A stretch of 64,000 bases of DNA from Bactericera cockerelli (Eukaryota; Arthropoda; Insecta; Hemiptera; Triozidae): the NCBI GenBank assembly GCA_024516035.1, contig CM044956.1, positions 53,326,335 through 53,390,334 on the forward strand, given 5' to 3'. Of the stretch, positions 1 through 10,809 are shown piece by piece (position 1 is the first letter of the stretch; every line of letters begins with the position of its first letter). The translations under genes were made by a program, and so were the position numbers. Below the pieces are notes generated by a model that searched no databases, was not told the DNA's origin, and was given only the letters and a program-made list of their open reading frames with translations.

Positions 1-104
1 AATAAATGAAAATTACAAGATACCATGTCTGAAATTTTCCCATATTTGTTAATTCAGGTTATCATAACTTCAGGTTATCATGGTTTTAGAGCAGAGACCA
101 ATGA

Positions 105-204
105 NNNNNNNNNNNNNNNNNNNNNNNNNNNNNNNNNNNNNNNNNNNNNNNNNNNNNNNNNNNNNNNNNNNNNNNNNNNNNNNNNNNNNNNNNNNNNNNN
201 NNNN
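105..204. other. Assembly gap of 100 N
   Basis: Exactly 100 N, the usual placeholder for a gap of unknown size. The left flank holds a short direct repeat (TTCAGGTTATCAT twice, about 53-80), which may have stopped the assembly. Just right of the gap, CAG followed by GTAAGT (about 223-231) could be a splice donor of an exon hidden in the gap. Confidence 0.97.
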
Positions 205-301
205 ATTTGCTATATCTACTTCAGGTAAGTTGTTTCTTTCCAATCTCTTTTGTTACTGTCTTATCCAGGAGTGATTTGTCCTTTCTCTTGTAGTCCTTTA
301 T

Positions 302-370
302 TGTAGATTTTCGTTCATTTTCATGGCATTGCTTGAAGAGCCTAGCCACGGAAATAAACGAAAATCTACA
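302..370. repeat. 14-bp inverted repeat with about 40-base spacer
   Basis: TGTAGATTTTCGTT is followed about 40 bases later by its exact complement AACGAAAATCTACA. It could form a hairpin. No repeat family was recognised. Confidence 0.5.
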
Positions 371-739
371 ACAAAGCCTAGGAAGGCATTTAGTCCCCTG
401 TATGTTTCTTTCGCACTCGATACTTGGCTTATTTTTGCTCCTACTTGGTCCATTTTTCTCCCCAGCTTTACAACGAGCTGAGTTCATCTCATTAGTAGGG
501 AATTGTTATTTTCGTAAAGAGCACAATGTGAGTGAGTAATGTACTTTATGATCAAATGTAGATTGCATTACCTGCTTTATGATGATACGTTATGTATTTG
601 TATTGTGCTATTAGGTGTTAGTGAACCATAATCAAATCAGATGACCGCAAGAAAGGCGGCTTTTGTTGCTGGTGTTCGAATGTAGCGCATTTGCAAATTT
701 AATTCTACTTCTAGAATGCTCAATATTCCAGGATGCTAC

Positions 740-943
740 GTGCACTGGTAGTTAAGTGGTTAACGCAGTAGTCTGGTAACCTAGGTAGCGTAGGGATGCG
801 TTGGTTCGAATCCCACCCAGTGCATGCATTTTTCCTCATTAATTTGAGTTTGTGACCATGTAATAATAAGACTCTGAGGGTTAGGTGGTAGAACCTACTT
901 TGAGCATTAACCTCGCCTGGTGGGTACATTCCACTAAATAGTG
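740..943 (+). mobile_element. tRNA-derived SINE, family B
   Basis: A tRNA-like head (GGTTAAGTGG-type A box near 755, GGTTCGAATCCCACCC B box near 802-818) is followed by a body containing AAGACTCTGAGGGTTAGGTGG and an AT-rich end. The same head and body recur at about 33872-34073, so this is a dispersed family with an internal RNA polymerase III promoter, not a tRNA gene. Confidence 0.75.
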
Positions 944-1111
944 TTATTAAAATTATAATATTTCAAATTAAATTTTATTTTAAAACCTAATGGGTACTAC
1001 ACATAAATTTATAATGTTAAATTAAGTTGACCAATCAAAAAAGTGTAGGTATTCCTTCTCACCCACCTGCGTTGTGCAACATTTTATATGTAGATACGTC
1101 ATACTAACGGA

Positions 1112-1195
1112 GCTGAGTAGCTTGATCAATTAGGCGGCGGACTTATAACCTAGAGGTCGGTGGTTCAAGTTCCGGATCAAATATGATAACTCTCA
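1112..1195 (+). mobile_element. tRNA-derived SINE, family A, truncated
   Basis: GAGTAGCTTGATCAATTAGG and GGCGGCGGACTTATAA form the A-box region and GGTTCAAGTTCCGG the B box. After the B box the usual family A body is nearly all missing; only an ATATGATAAC-like end remains. Fuller copies lie at 4197-4345, 33028-33160 and 50520-50665. Confidence 0.65.
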
Positions 1196-1904
1196 TATAC
1201 GTCATACTGAAGTTAGGAAATATACATTAAATTTGGGATTCTAGTTGATTTTGTATTAATATTATATGAAATTTGACCACAGAACCACATTAATCGTTCT
1301 AAAGAAAAAAATTAACCAAGACCCTCGGAAAAAACGAAAATATTTAACCAACATTGCACCCTTGGAGAAAATGAAATAATTTTAACCAACTTCGAAGTAT
1401 GTACATTGAACATTGTATCTGATGTTATACACAGTTCGACAATATTTCAGCTTATCACACAAGCCGGACTTGAGGTTTTGTATGAAAATTTCAAGTTGAA
1501 TTACTGCCACGTAATGAAAAAAAAAATCTAGATTAATTTTTCACACTGAACTTTTGCCTCCCAATGTTAATGTATGGCGGTGGTAATGTTAATGCGGGTT
1601 TCTCTGCCTCCATACCAAGTTTTTTGTGCAAGATTTATTCGCTTTATTAGCGTGAAACTTCATTTTCAATGTGTTTGGAACTTGGGATTTAATTTATCAC
1701 TCCAGTAGCTACGTGAGACTCACATGTTGGATACTTAATATCGTTCTCTCCAGTGAACATACTCTCTACAGTGAGAGTATTAAAGAAAATAATGCAAATC
1801 ACCTTACGAGCTCATCAGTATTTCGGATGTACGAAAATGCATATACAAAGATTGCTTTCTATATATCATTCATACACTCTGTGTGATCATTTTCCACGTA
1901 CCTA

Positions 1905-2102
1905 TAAGATCAAGGGTTGGGTGGAAAAGATTGCCATAGGCAATAACCCCGCCCTTTAGTTAGGACATCTGTATATATTTTATCTATGTTATGTTGTTTA
2001 TCTTTTCTTGTTTATACTAAATTTTGTAATCTATTTTCTTTTAAATTACTTGTATGTACAATAATTGTACACAATATGTCCTACCAATAAAGAGTTACAT
2101 AA
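1905..2102 (+). mobile_element. 3' end of a non-LTR retrotransposon (LINE)
   Basis: A 5'-truncated copy of a repeat found four more times here. Shared marks are GATTGCCATAGGCAATAACC (a short hairpin), CCGCCCTTTAGTTAGG, an AT-rich 3' UTR, and an AATAAAGAGTTA end. In the full-length copies at 19322-19345 and 20305-20490 the end runs into TAA repeats, which is typical of LINE 3' ends. No reverse transcriptase remains, so the clade cannot be named. It abuts the Helitron fragment beginning at 2103. Confidence 0.65.
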
Positions 2103-2308
2103 TCTTAATATATAAATGTCAAAGTCACTGACTGACTGATCATCTCTCTACAGCCCAAACCGTAAAACCTAGCGAGCTGAAATTTGGTAGGTAGCTTTGT
2201 CTTATAGTCTAGATGTGCAATAAGACGGGATTTTTCGAAACTCCCACTACAACACCTGCCATTGGCGAAAAAGGATTTTTTGCTTTCACGGCCATGCCTC
2301 GGCCCGCA
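2103..2308 (+). mobile_element. Non-autonomous Helitron, 3' end lost
   Basis: It starts A|TCTTAATATATAAATG and carries GTCACTGACTGACTGATC and ATTTGGTAGGTAGC. It matches the complete copy at 51130-51361, but stops after the GGCC...GGCCCGC hairpin region without the CTAG terminus. Confidence 0.65.
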
Positions 2309-2344
2309 AATAAGAAATGAAATTATAAAAATGAAATCCCCGGT

Positions 2345-2645
2345 CGGAGCAGACTTTTCACACAGAAAATTCTGTTAGCTCCGTACATTTCAGGCTGGAA
2401 TATCCGGCCCTACCCAGGCTGAGTGAGGTCAATGTGGGGAGCTGGTACGATTCCCAGCGAATGGAAGGTTCAACCCCCGTCCTAATCCAGGACGTTAAAT
2501 CAAATAAAATCGTTGGCGTTAGAAAGGGCATCCAGCCGTAAAAAAATGTGCCAAAACCAATCAAACTCAACCACATGAGGTTGAACAACGTTGACCCTGC
2601 TTGAGCGGGATAAGACAAAGTAAAAGAAAAAGAAGAAGTATTTCT
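2345..2645 (+). mobile_element. Composite SINE with core domain and AAG-rich tail
   Basis: The body has CAGGCTGAGTGAGGTCAATG, GATTCCCAGCGAATGGA, AACCCCCGTCCTAATC and GACGTTAAAT, which is the module shared with the 5S-headed SINEs. It then continues with GTTAGAAAGGGCATCCAGCC and ends in an AAG-rich tail. The head before about 2400 is not 5S-like. A related tail lies at 42735-42950 and a related body at 54440-54560. Confidence 0.65.
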
Positions 2646-2649
2646 AGGA

Positions 2650-4190
2650 GAAAAAACCATTTCCTCTTGGATCTGACTTCATTTAGTCAAAAATCCTAAA
2701 TATAAAAAGCAAAACATTTGACAGCAGAAATGGTAACAACATAATTATATTGGAAGCAGCTCTGCTGTCTGATGTTATAAAGTAGGATGACGTCATACTA
2801 ATGGCGGGAAGTGGGAGCTCCCAGGACAATGAGCTTAATTAACAGACGAGACTATCAACATGTAATTATTTCATTAGCATTACATGCCACTAATTAGAGG
2901 ACGGTCAGTTTTTTCAGTTATGAAAAAGATGAAAACGAAAATATTATGAATAGCAGAGTCGCCGCGGCTGTAATTAAATACGGTTTGGGTGTTTCCTTGG
3001 TCCGTTGGACTTTTTTTGTGGCTCAACGTCTCTGCAATGTTGGAGGACATACGACCGTTGGGGTTTTCAGCTGTGGAAATTATTGGGTTCACGAATTCAT
3101 GAAAAAGGGTTCAGGTCATACCAAAACTAGATTGTTAAATTACATTACAGTTGTAGGGATGAAACTGAGTGGTGAGGGCCTCATTAAATACATAATTTAC
3201 CAATTCCATTGAATAGAATGGAAACTAACGTTCAAATAGAATTGGACCTTTAAAAATCAGTAACTATGTTAAAAAAAGACACAATTAAGGTATGTGTAAA
3301 TTATTAATATTTACATTTATTTCATTTATGAGGGTCTCCTCTCCTCATCAATGAATTAAATAATATTATTTTAATTTAAAAATTTATATATTAATATATT
3401 GGAGATATCATTTATTCTCAAACAAGAGTTAATGAAGTTCTTTTACACGTAAAGTGAGACGATATTTGAAACTTCTAAAATTTCTATAAGTGAGAGGGAT
3501 TTGATTAAGTCTGAGTGATTTTTTCCAAAATTTAGAATCCCTAAAATTAGAAATACTGTCCAAGAATTTAACAGCGAAGTGACTTTCAACGAAAACCCAA
3601 GCGGAAGGTAGTGCCTAAGGCCAAGTTTCGGCCTACGCACGCATGGTTGTGCAACACAGAACAACATAATTTACAGATTACCAGCGTACCGCTCCTTAAA
3701 TAATCCTGAGACCAAGAATGTCCATTCCGGTAAAATACAATCATAATTTGTCACAAGGCGACATAAATTGTCCTCTTATTAACGAAACTTGCAAACCTAG
3801 TACCCACAAAGATGACCGCTCTGCAATAAAGCTTCATGGTCTTCATTCAGCTAATTTCTTGATCAAAACGTCTTTCAGTCTGTGTGTAAAGTTGTAATCA
3901 TCTCTCAAGGACAGGTTTGGAGTCTTGTCGGATTAAATTCATCTGTTTGGTCTCTCAAAGAGTTATTAGTGGAGATTTGCGGATAATCATGCAAAACTGA
4001 ACAGATCATTCAAAACATCAGAAGATTCAGAAGTAAGTCTGACATAAAGACCAAACACGACTGTTCGGTTAGAAATTTTGAGACCTATATGAACGAAGAT
4101 TTTTCCCCAATTAATTCTTAAAGTTAAAGTCACTCATGAGTCTTTTGTCTCTCACAAATTTTCATATTGCAGGTGTACTTATATTTTATA
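2650..4190. other. No supported gene
   Basis: AT-rich sequence with overlapping short ORFs on both strands at 2880-3212, none with recognisable motifs. A perfect CRE-type TGACGTCA lies near 2788 and a GGGAGCTCCC palindrome near 2813, but nothing downstream looks like a gene. Confidence 0.5.
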
Positions 4191-4196
4191 TAAGAA

Positions 4197-4345
4197 CCGA
4201 CCTCAGTAGCTTGATCGATAAGGCGGCGGACTTGTAATGTGGAGGTAGGTGATTCAAGTCCCGGTTTCAGCGTAGATTTATAGTAAAGCGAGTTTGAGTA
4301 GTTGTGATATCAGGAAAGTGATGAATACAAAAAAATATGATAACT
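4197..4345 (+). mobile_element. tRNA-derived SINE, family A
   Basis: The head is ACCGACCTCAGTAGCTTGAT, GGCGGCGGACTTGTAA and a B box TTCAAGTCCCGG. The body is TTCAGCGTAGATTTA, AAGCGAGTTTGAGTAG and TGTGATATCA, and it ends in ATATGATAAC. This is one of the fullest of seven copies in the window. Confidence 0.8.
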
Positions 4346-4349
4346 TTTT

Positions 4350-4860
4350 TCATTTTCTATGAGAGGAAAGCTGAGTTCTATTAGAAAAGTTCTGTCAAAT
4401 TATTTTCCGTTCAAACATAGCTACTTTTCTTGATTGCTCATGTTGATAAAGTCATCAACAAAGACTATTAAGTTGAGAAATACATCTTCAGAGAAATACT
4501 TGTGCTGTTCTGTCTAATAAGTTGGCAGACGTCTGGCTCGACAAAGGAGCGATGCACCAGTCTAATGACAAAATAATATGCACCTCGCATACAAATTTTA
4601 CACCTACTCGGGCTGGTGATTATATTTCATTTTCTGAACATAAGGACTATAAGATTTCTACATAGGGAACACAGGTTCTCTACATAAGCTCTACAAGGCT
4701 CCACTCCTGTGTTTGATAATATTATGAAAGTGGAAAAATGAGCTTGCGTCTCAAGAGTTGAAATTTGTTAAATCTTCATTTCATAATCCTAATACGATCA
4801 TCAAAACCATTTTTATTATAACTTTTTATATAATTTTATAAATGAAATAAATATATGCTA
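4350..4860. other. No supported feature
   Basis: AT-rich sequence between two SINEs. I see no ORF with motifs, no repeat unit and no splice-bounded exon. Confidence 0.5.
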
Positions 4861-4864
4861 TTAT

Positions 4865-5045
4865 AAGGCAAGGCAGAAGTGGTGTAATCTTCTGGCAATC
4901 AACCGTTCATGTTTGAATTCACAATTCCTCACCAAAAACTTATTCTGGAATTGACTGGGTGTGGTTAAGTTAAGTAGGTGAGTTTCCAGAGAAAGGAGGT
5001 TAAAACCCCCGTTGTGATATGCAGTAGAAAGCCACATTATACAAA
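4865..5045 (+). mobile_element. SINE with tRNA-like head and 5S-SINE-type body
   Basis: The head is tRNA-like (AGAAGTGGTGTAATCTTCTG then GTTTGAATTCAC as a degraded B box). The body carries GACTGGGTGTGGTTAAG, GGTGAGTTTCCAGAG and AAACCCCCGTTGTGATATG, the same module that follows a 5S head at 17096-17364. The shared body with a different head suggests module exchange. Confidence 0.6.
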
Positions 5046-5437
5046 AAGAAATATACGAGCTCTATGTACTCTACCTTATCCATTAGATAATATTTACTAC
5101 TGCCAAAAGGTTTTTTTTATGTCCTGGTGCATAATTTTGTAATCCGGCTACCTAGTTCTCCCACAGCGAAAACACCACTACATATCACTAAATAAACCAT
5201 CACCGCCATACACGGATGTCGGATACATTATGGTGTAAATACCACAAAAGCAGATTCAAAACATTTCACAGTATATCTGACGCTATCATCTTCGGTCGTT
5301 ACACTTACACTGAACGGGTAACGGTTACAAAAACCAACATGGTCGCATAGTATCACATCAAACTTATCAACCTAAAAAATATTTCTATACATTACATGTT
5401 AGTTATAATAGGTTACCTAGTAAAAAAGCAATAAAAA

Positions 5438-5596
5438 CTACATAAAATCTTCGAAATCCTGTCTGTGAGTTAGGATAGACATAACGTCCTCAAGATCAGG
5501 TTCAGGAGATCTGATGACAAGGCTCGCCACCCTGCCTGCCTGGTCCCGCCAGTTCCACCTCTGGGAATGAGCTGCCCCGGGACCCTGCCTATCCAT
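5438..5596 (-). CDS. GC-rich 52-residue ORF, possible terminal exon or gene fragment
   Basis: Minus-strand ATG at 5596 and TAG at 5438-5440. The segment is strikingly GC-rich for this window. The encoded peptide starts MDRQGPGAAHSQRWNW and contains SPEPDLEDVMSIL near its end; it looks coding, but I recognise no family. Upstream on the same strand, a pyrimidine-rich stretch ending in CTGTACAG (about 5643) could be a splice acceptor. A second frame is open from there to about 5600, so a one-base error or a decayed exon would fit. All three minus frames are fairly open here, so openness alone proves little. Confidence 0.3.
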   Translation of the reverse strand: MDRQGPGAAHSQRWNWRDQAGRVASLVIRSPEPDLEDVMSILTHRQDFEDFM

Positions 5597-5923
5597 ATGA
5601 AACAGGTGTCATACGAGAAACCCTGGCCCGAGTCCTGGTGCTGTACAGTCGAGGAGAGATAACATTAAAAAATGTTCCTAATAGAATCAATGTGATTTCA
5701 AAACATATTTTATGGTTAATCGATTTCGAAAAGAACGCATTTACAGGGTGCACCGTGAGAGTTTAGTGACAGAAAGTGGAGTTGTTTCGACGCCGTGGAG
5801 TTTCTGAAAAGGTCAAAACACATGAGCAACAACTATTTCAATGTTTCTATTGCGACAGTTGTAAAATATCGTAAATGTATTTGTAGGGTCAAGCCAAACA
5901 TTCTTAGTTAGTTCTTAGTTTTT

Positions 5924-6113
5924 ACATTGTAAGATTTCAATCACACTAATTTGACAATAATGAAAAATTACAAACATTGAAAATTTCAAAAATCTGTAAT
6001 CTACAATTAACATTACATACATTGGAAGATTTCAATCCAACTAATGTACCAATGTTGAAAAATTGCAATAACTAAATTTTTCAACAATTTGTTATCTTAG
6101 TACACTCTGCCGC
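5924..6113. repeat. Diverged 95-bp tandem duplication
   Basis: ACATTGTAAGATTTCAATC at 5924 recurs as ACATTGGAAGATTTCAATCC at 6019. The similarity continues through ACTAAT, TGAAAAATT and GCAA-type blocks. The copies are old, with many differences. Confidence 0.55.
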
Positions 6114-6119
6114 GCTGTC

Positions 6120-6817
6120 TCTTTTTTTCTATAGGGCGTTGATCATGAACCTTTCCACTATTATAGGGCTTAATTTATTACTTATTAGAAGAAAAAAATG
6201 CAACTGCATTGTTACCTTTACACTTACTGATCCTTATATTAATTGTTTATCTAAAAATATGAAATCAACACTTGTCATTGCTGTAGGATCTACTTCTATT
6301 ATATTTCGTTTTTTATTCTACTTCTGTCTTACTCTCAACTCTCATTTTCTTTTGTTATAACATAGAGTAATTTAGTAAGGCTTTTGTTGGCCCTGTATCT
6401 TCAGGTCCCATCGAGATAAAATTAAAGATCTAGTTGGGTGATACTGTCAAGTAATTAATGTACCTTTTTGTATACAAATCGATTCCATTTCATATCAATT
6501 GAATATTGAATTTATTTTAATGATCATTTTGAATTTCAAGCGAACGTTTTCATACAATTTATATGGTGATTATGTTTTGAGAATTGTAGCTCTTGCCCCG
6601 TATCGACTATTCAATCTTCTATTCTTCAATATGTTAATGTTCCAGGCTATATTGCCTAGAGTGGGACAAATTCAAGATGTATATCGAACTTGATGGTAGC
6701 ATTTTTTTATGAATTGAATTAGCAAGTTGCTACCAGTCTGTTCAAAAACAGGACAATGACGGAAAATAAATGTATATTGGCATAATTTTCCCTGTATATC
6801 TCTCTCAAACCATTAAA
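6120..6817. other. No supported gene
   Basis: Short ORFs at 6139-6360 and 6499-6693 have no motifs, no plausible promoter and AT-biased composition. I treat them as chance. Confidence 0.5.
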
Positions 6818-6837
6818 AAATATATATATATATATAT

Positions 6838-8686
6838 ACAGTATGTTTCAGAAAAGGTGGCCACCCCCTCGTAACTTTTGAACGCGACGGAATTTTTCAA
6901 TTCTGTAAAGTCCTAAGTATAGGAAGTGCCCTATGGCCCATCCTGTGGTCATATTTATTTTTGGCCCCGGTCGGCCCTTCCGGCTTTTAGGCCATATTTT
7001 TTCATTTTTCTCGAGAATTTTAAATGCAATGCTATATTTTTTATTCCTGTTAATTAAAGTCCAAGTTAGGCTGAGTATAATGAGCTTTTCAAATTTTCAA
7101 AAACCTTATCAGGGGCGGAGCTAGTTGGGTGCAAGGTTCAAAACTGTTACACGCTTTATTTCAGCGTTAGTTAGATTTTTTAGTACTCTTTTTATTTTCA
7201 TAGATTCAAAATATTGTTTTACACCATATGAAATCAAAAAAATATTCATGTTTACATTTAATCAGGGTCATAGTAAGGTTTCTGGAAAAGTACTTTTTTT
7301 CTCACGTCAATTTTTCCGTAAATTAATGGTGTTTTCGAAATTGGCATTTTTGGAGGTGAAAGTCTGCTGTGACGTATAATTTTTATGCTTAAAATCGAAA
7401 GAAAACTTAACGGAAAAGCGATTAAAGTAATAAAAAAGGTCATTTAACCTGCTAGTTTTTTCTCAATAGTGTCCGGTAAAGTGGGTGAATTTCGAAATTA
7501 TTGGATTTTTTTGTTGAGGAAACACAATTGGCATAGAAAATAAATAATACCTAATAAGGGAATAATACTTCAATAAACATAACTAAATGCGAATATAAAT
7601 GAAAATTATTTCTTCTAAATCAGTGCCGGATATATTTTTTATTTTTTCATTTATATTTTTTTAAAAAAAACCCAGTAATTTCGTAATTTACACATTTCAC
7701 CGGACTCAATCTAATTATCTCGAAATTTAAGAGAAAAAAATACCAGGTCAAGTATGAAACTCTTGAGGGTGAAAATTAAACCAATTCAATTATTTTAAAT
7801 AGGAGAATGTTATAAACCTTCTAGTAAAATACATCTATAAAAATTTGTTTTAAAAAAAAAAATAGGAGAAGAGAGAGAGAAAAAAAAAATATATCCGGCA
7901 CTGATTTAGAAGAAATAATTTTCATTTATATTCGCATTTAGTTATGTTTATTGAAGTATTATTCCCTTATTAGGTATTATTTATTTTCTATGCCAATTGT
8001 GTTTCCTCAACAAAAAAATCCAATAATTTCGAAATTCACCCACTTTACCGGACACTATTGAGATAAAACTAGCAGGTTAAATGACCTTTTTTATTACTTT
8101 AATCGCTTTTCCGTTAAGTTTTCTTTCGATTTTAAGCATAAAAATTATACGTCACAGCAGACTTTCACCTCCAAAAATGCCAATTTCGAAAACACCATTA
8201 ATTTACGGAAAAATTGACGTGAGAAAAAAAGTACTTTTACAAAAACCTTACTATGACCCTGATTAGATGTAAATAAGAATATTTTTTGATTTCATATGGT
8301 GTAAAACAATATTTTGAACCTATGAAAATAAAAAGAGTACTAAAAAATCTAACTAACGCTGAAATAAAGCGTGTAACAGTTTTGAACCTTGCACCCAACT
8401 AGCTCCGCCCCTGATAAGGTTTTTGAAAATTTTAAAAGCTCATTATAATCAACCTAACTTGGACTTTAATTAACAGGAATAAAAAATATAGCATTCCATT
8501 TAAAATTCGCGAGAAAAATGAAAAAATATGTCCCAAAAGCCGGAAGGGCCGACCGGGGCCAAAAATAAATATGACCACAGGATGGGCCATAGGGCACTTC
8601 CTATACTTAGAACTTTACAGAATTGAAAAATTCCGTCGCGTTCAAAAGTTACGAGGGGGTGGCCACCTTTTCTGAAACATACTGTA
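6838..8686. mobile_element. Foldback element A: giant near-perfect palindrome
   Basis: The left arm from about 6839 (CAGTATGTTTCAGAAAAGG) is repeated in reverse complement up to about 8686, with the axis near 7762. The arms are roughly 850-900 bp with only scattered differences. As a check, the 61-residue ORF at 7258-7443 on the minus strand reappears at 8081-8266 on the plus strand with one residue changed. The loop (about 7690-7860) is AT-rich. Ends are flanked by TA-rich sequence, as expected for a TA-targeting transposon with very long terminal inverted repeats. No transposase is present. Confidence 0.85.
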
Positions 8687-8706
8687 TATATACATACTGT
8701 ATATAT

Positions 8707-10802
8707 ACAGTATGTTTCAGAAAAGGTGGCCACCCCCTCGTAACTTTTGAACGCGACGGAATTTTTCAATTTTGTAAAGTCCTAGGTATAGGAAGTGCCC
8801 TATGGCCCATCCTGTGGTCATATTTATTTTTGGCCCCGGTTGGCCCTTCCGGCTTTTAGGCCATATTTTTTCATTTTTTCTCGCGAATTTTAAATGGAAT
8901 GCTATATTTTTTATTCCTGTTAATTAAAGTCCAAGTTAGGCTGAGTATAATGAGCTTTTAATTTATTCAAAAACCTTATCAGGGGCGGAGCTAGTAGGGT
9001 GCAAGTTTCAAAATTGTTACACCCTGTATTTCAGTGTTAGTTAGATTTTTTAGTACTTTTTTTATGTTCATAGGTTCAAAATATTGTTTTACACCATATG
9101 AAATCAAAAAAATATTCTTGTTTACTTCTTATCAGGGTCATAGTAAGGTTTTTGTAAAAGTACTTTTTTTCTCACGTCAATTTTTCCGTAAATTAATGGT
9201 GTTCTCGAAATTGGCATTTTTAGAGGTGAAAGTCTGCAGTTACATATGTTTTTTATGCTTGAAATCGAAAGAAAACTTAACGGAGAAGCGATTAAAATCA
9301 TAAAAAAAGCTATTTAACCTGCTAGTTTTTTCACGACAGTGTCCGGTAAAGTGGGTGAATTTCGTATTGGATTTTTTTTTTTTTTTGAGGAAACACAATT
9401 GGCATAGAAAATAAATAATACCTAATAAGGGAATAATACTTCAATTAACATAACTAAATTCGAAATTAAATTAAGATTATTTCTTTTCACCCTCAAGAGT
9501 TTGGTACTTGACCTGGTATTTTTTTCTCTTAAATTTTGAGATAATTAGATTTTTATTTAGAGACCTGGTATTCATTACTAGCAACACCAGTATGATTTTT
9601 TTTTAAATTTGGGTTTAATATCGCGTTTCAACTGCATGGTCATATCATAACGGGGGTGTTACATTCCATTCGCAAGAAACTCTCCAACTTCCTAAACACA
9701 TTTATCTCACCCAGCCTGGGTTAGGCCGAAACGCCAGCATCACGAAGTCTTCTCCTCGCTGGACGTTGCTTAACTTCGGTGATCCTACAAGAATCGTTGC
9801 ATTCAAAGCGCCATCGGACTGACTCCAGAATTATTGACAATGTGTTTTCTACAGATTTTACCAACTTACCAACTAAAATTGTCTCAAGAGAGGACCCCTA
9901 GGCCGACTTTAGAAGTAGCATTATCCGATAATAAATTATTTTTGATACAATTTGAACTTTGAAAAGTGAAAAAAAGAGAGAGAGAGAGAAAAAAAAAAAA
10001 AAAAAATATCCGACACTGATTTAGAAGAAATAATTTTAATTTAATTTCGCATTTAGTTTTGTTTATTGAAGTAATATTTCCTTATTAGATATTATTTATT
10101 TTCTATGCCAATTGTGTTTCCTCAAAAAAAAAAAAAAATCCAATACGAAATTCACCCACTTTACCGGACACTGTCGTGAAAAAACTAGCAGGTTAAATAG
10201 CTTTTTTTATGATTTTAATCGCTTCTCCGTTAAGTTTTCTTTCGATTTCAAGCATAAAAAACATATGTCACTGCAGACTCTCACCTCTAAAAATGCCAAT
10301 TTCGAGAACACCATTAATTTACGGAAAAATTGACGTGAGAAAAAAAGTACTTTTACAAAAACCTTACTATGACCCTGATTAGAAATAAAAAAGAATATTT
10401 TTTTGATTTCATATGGTGTAAAACAATATTTTGAACCTATGAACATAAAAAAAGTACTAAAAAATCTAACTAACGCTGAAATATAGGGTGTAACAATTTT
10501 GAAACTTGCACCCTACTAGCTCCGCCCCTGATAAGGTTTTTGAAAAATTTAAAAGCTCATTATACTCAGCCTAACTTGGACTTTAATTAACAGGAATAAA
10601 AAATATAGCATTCCATTTAAAATTCGCGAGAAAAATGAAAAAATATGGCCTAAAAGCCGGAAGGGCCGACCGGGGCCAAAAATAAATATGACCACAGGAT
10701 GGGCCATAGGGCACTTCCTATACCTAGGACTTTACAGAATTGAAAAATTCCGTCGCGTTCAAAAGTTACGAGGGGGTGGCCACCTTTTCTGAAACATACT
10801 GT
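8707..10802. mobile_element. Foldback element B: second giant palindrome, tandem to A
   Basis: It has the same ends as element A, with the axis near 9755. The arms begin CAGTATGTTTCAGAAAAGG at 8708 and end with the complement at about 10801. The internal loop piece (CACCCTCAAGAG... at about 9487) is the reverse complement of the loop piece of A (about 7760), so B lies inverted relative to A. The middle contains a 5S-type SINE (9596-9822) and a GA-rich run near 9975. A and B are separated only by alternating TATA and CATACTG motifs. Confidence 0.85.
9596..9822 (-). mobile_element. 5S rRNA-derived SINE inside foldback element B
   Basis: Read on the minus strand: a 5S-like head (complement of TTAACTTCGGTGATCC), a body with the CAGCCTGGGTTAGG complement, AACACCCCCGTTATGATATG and a GGGTTTAAT-type 3' end with an A-rich tail. 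It sits at the loop of the palindrome, so it landed after or during formation of that copy. Confidence 0.7.
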
Positions 10803-10809
10803 ATATATA

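Noticed and set aside
2788..2795. TGACGTCA as a promoter element
   Set aside because: A perfect CRE, but no gene start is recognisable nearby.
7258..8266. Two nearly identical 61-residue ORFs on opposite strands
   Set aside because: They are the two arms of palindrome A read in opposite directions; no protein motif.
8500..10446. Repeated ORFs of 73-89 residues in the palindromes
   Set aside because: The same arm sequences in different copies; the frames differ by indels between copies, so there is no sign of coding constraint.
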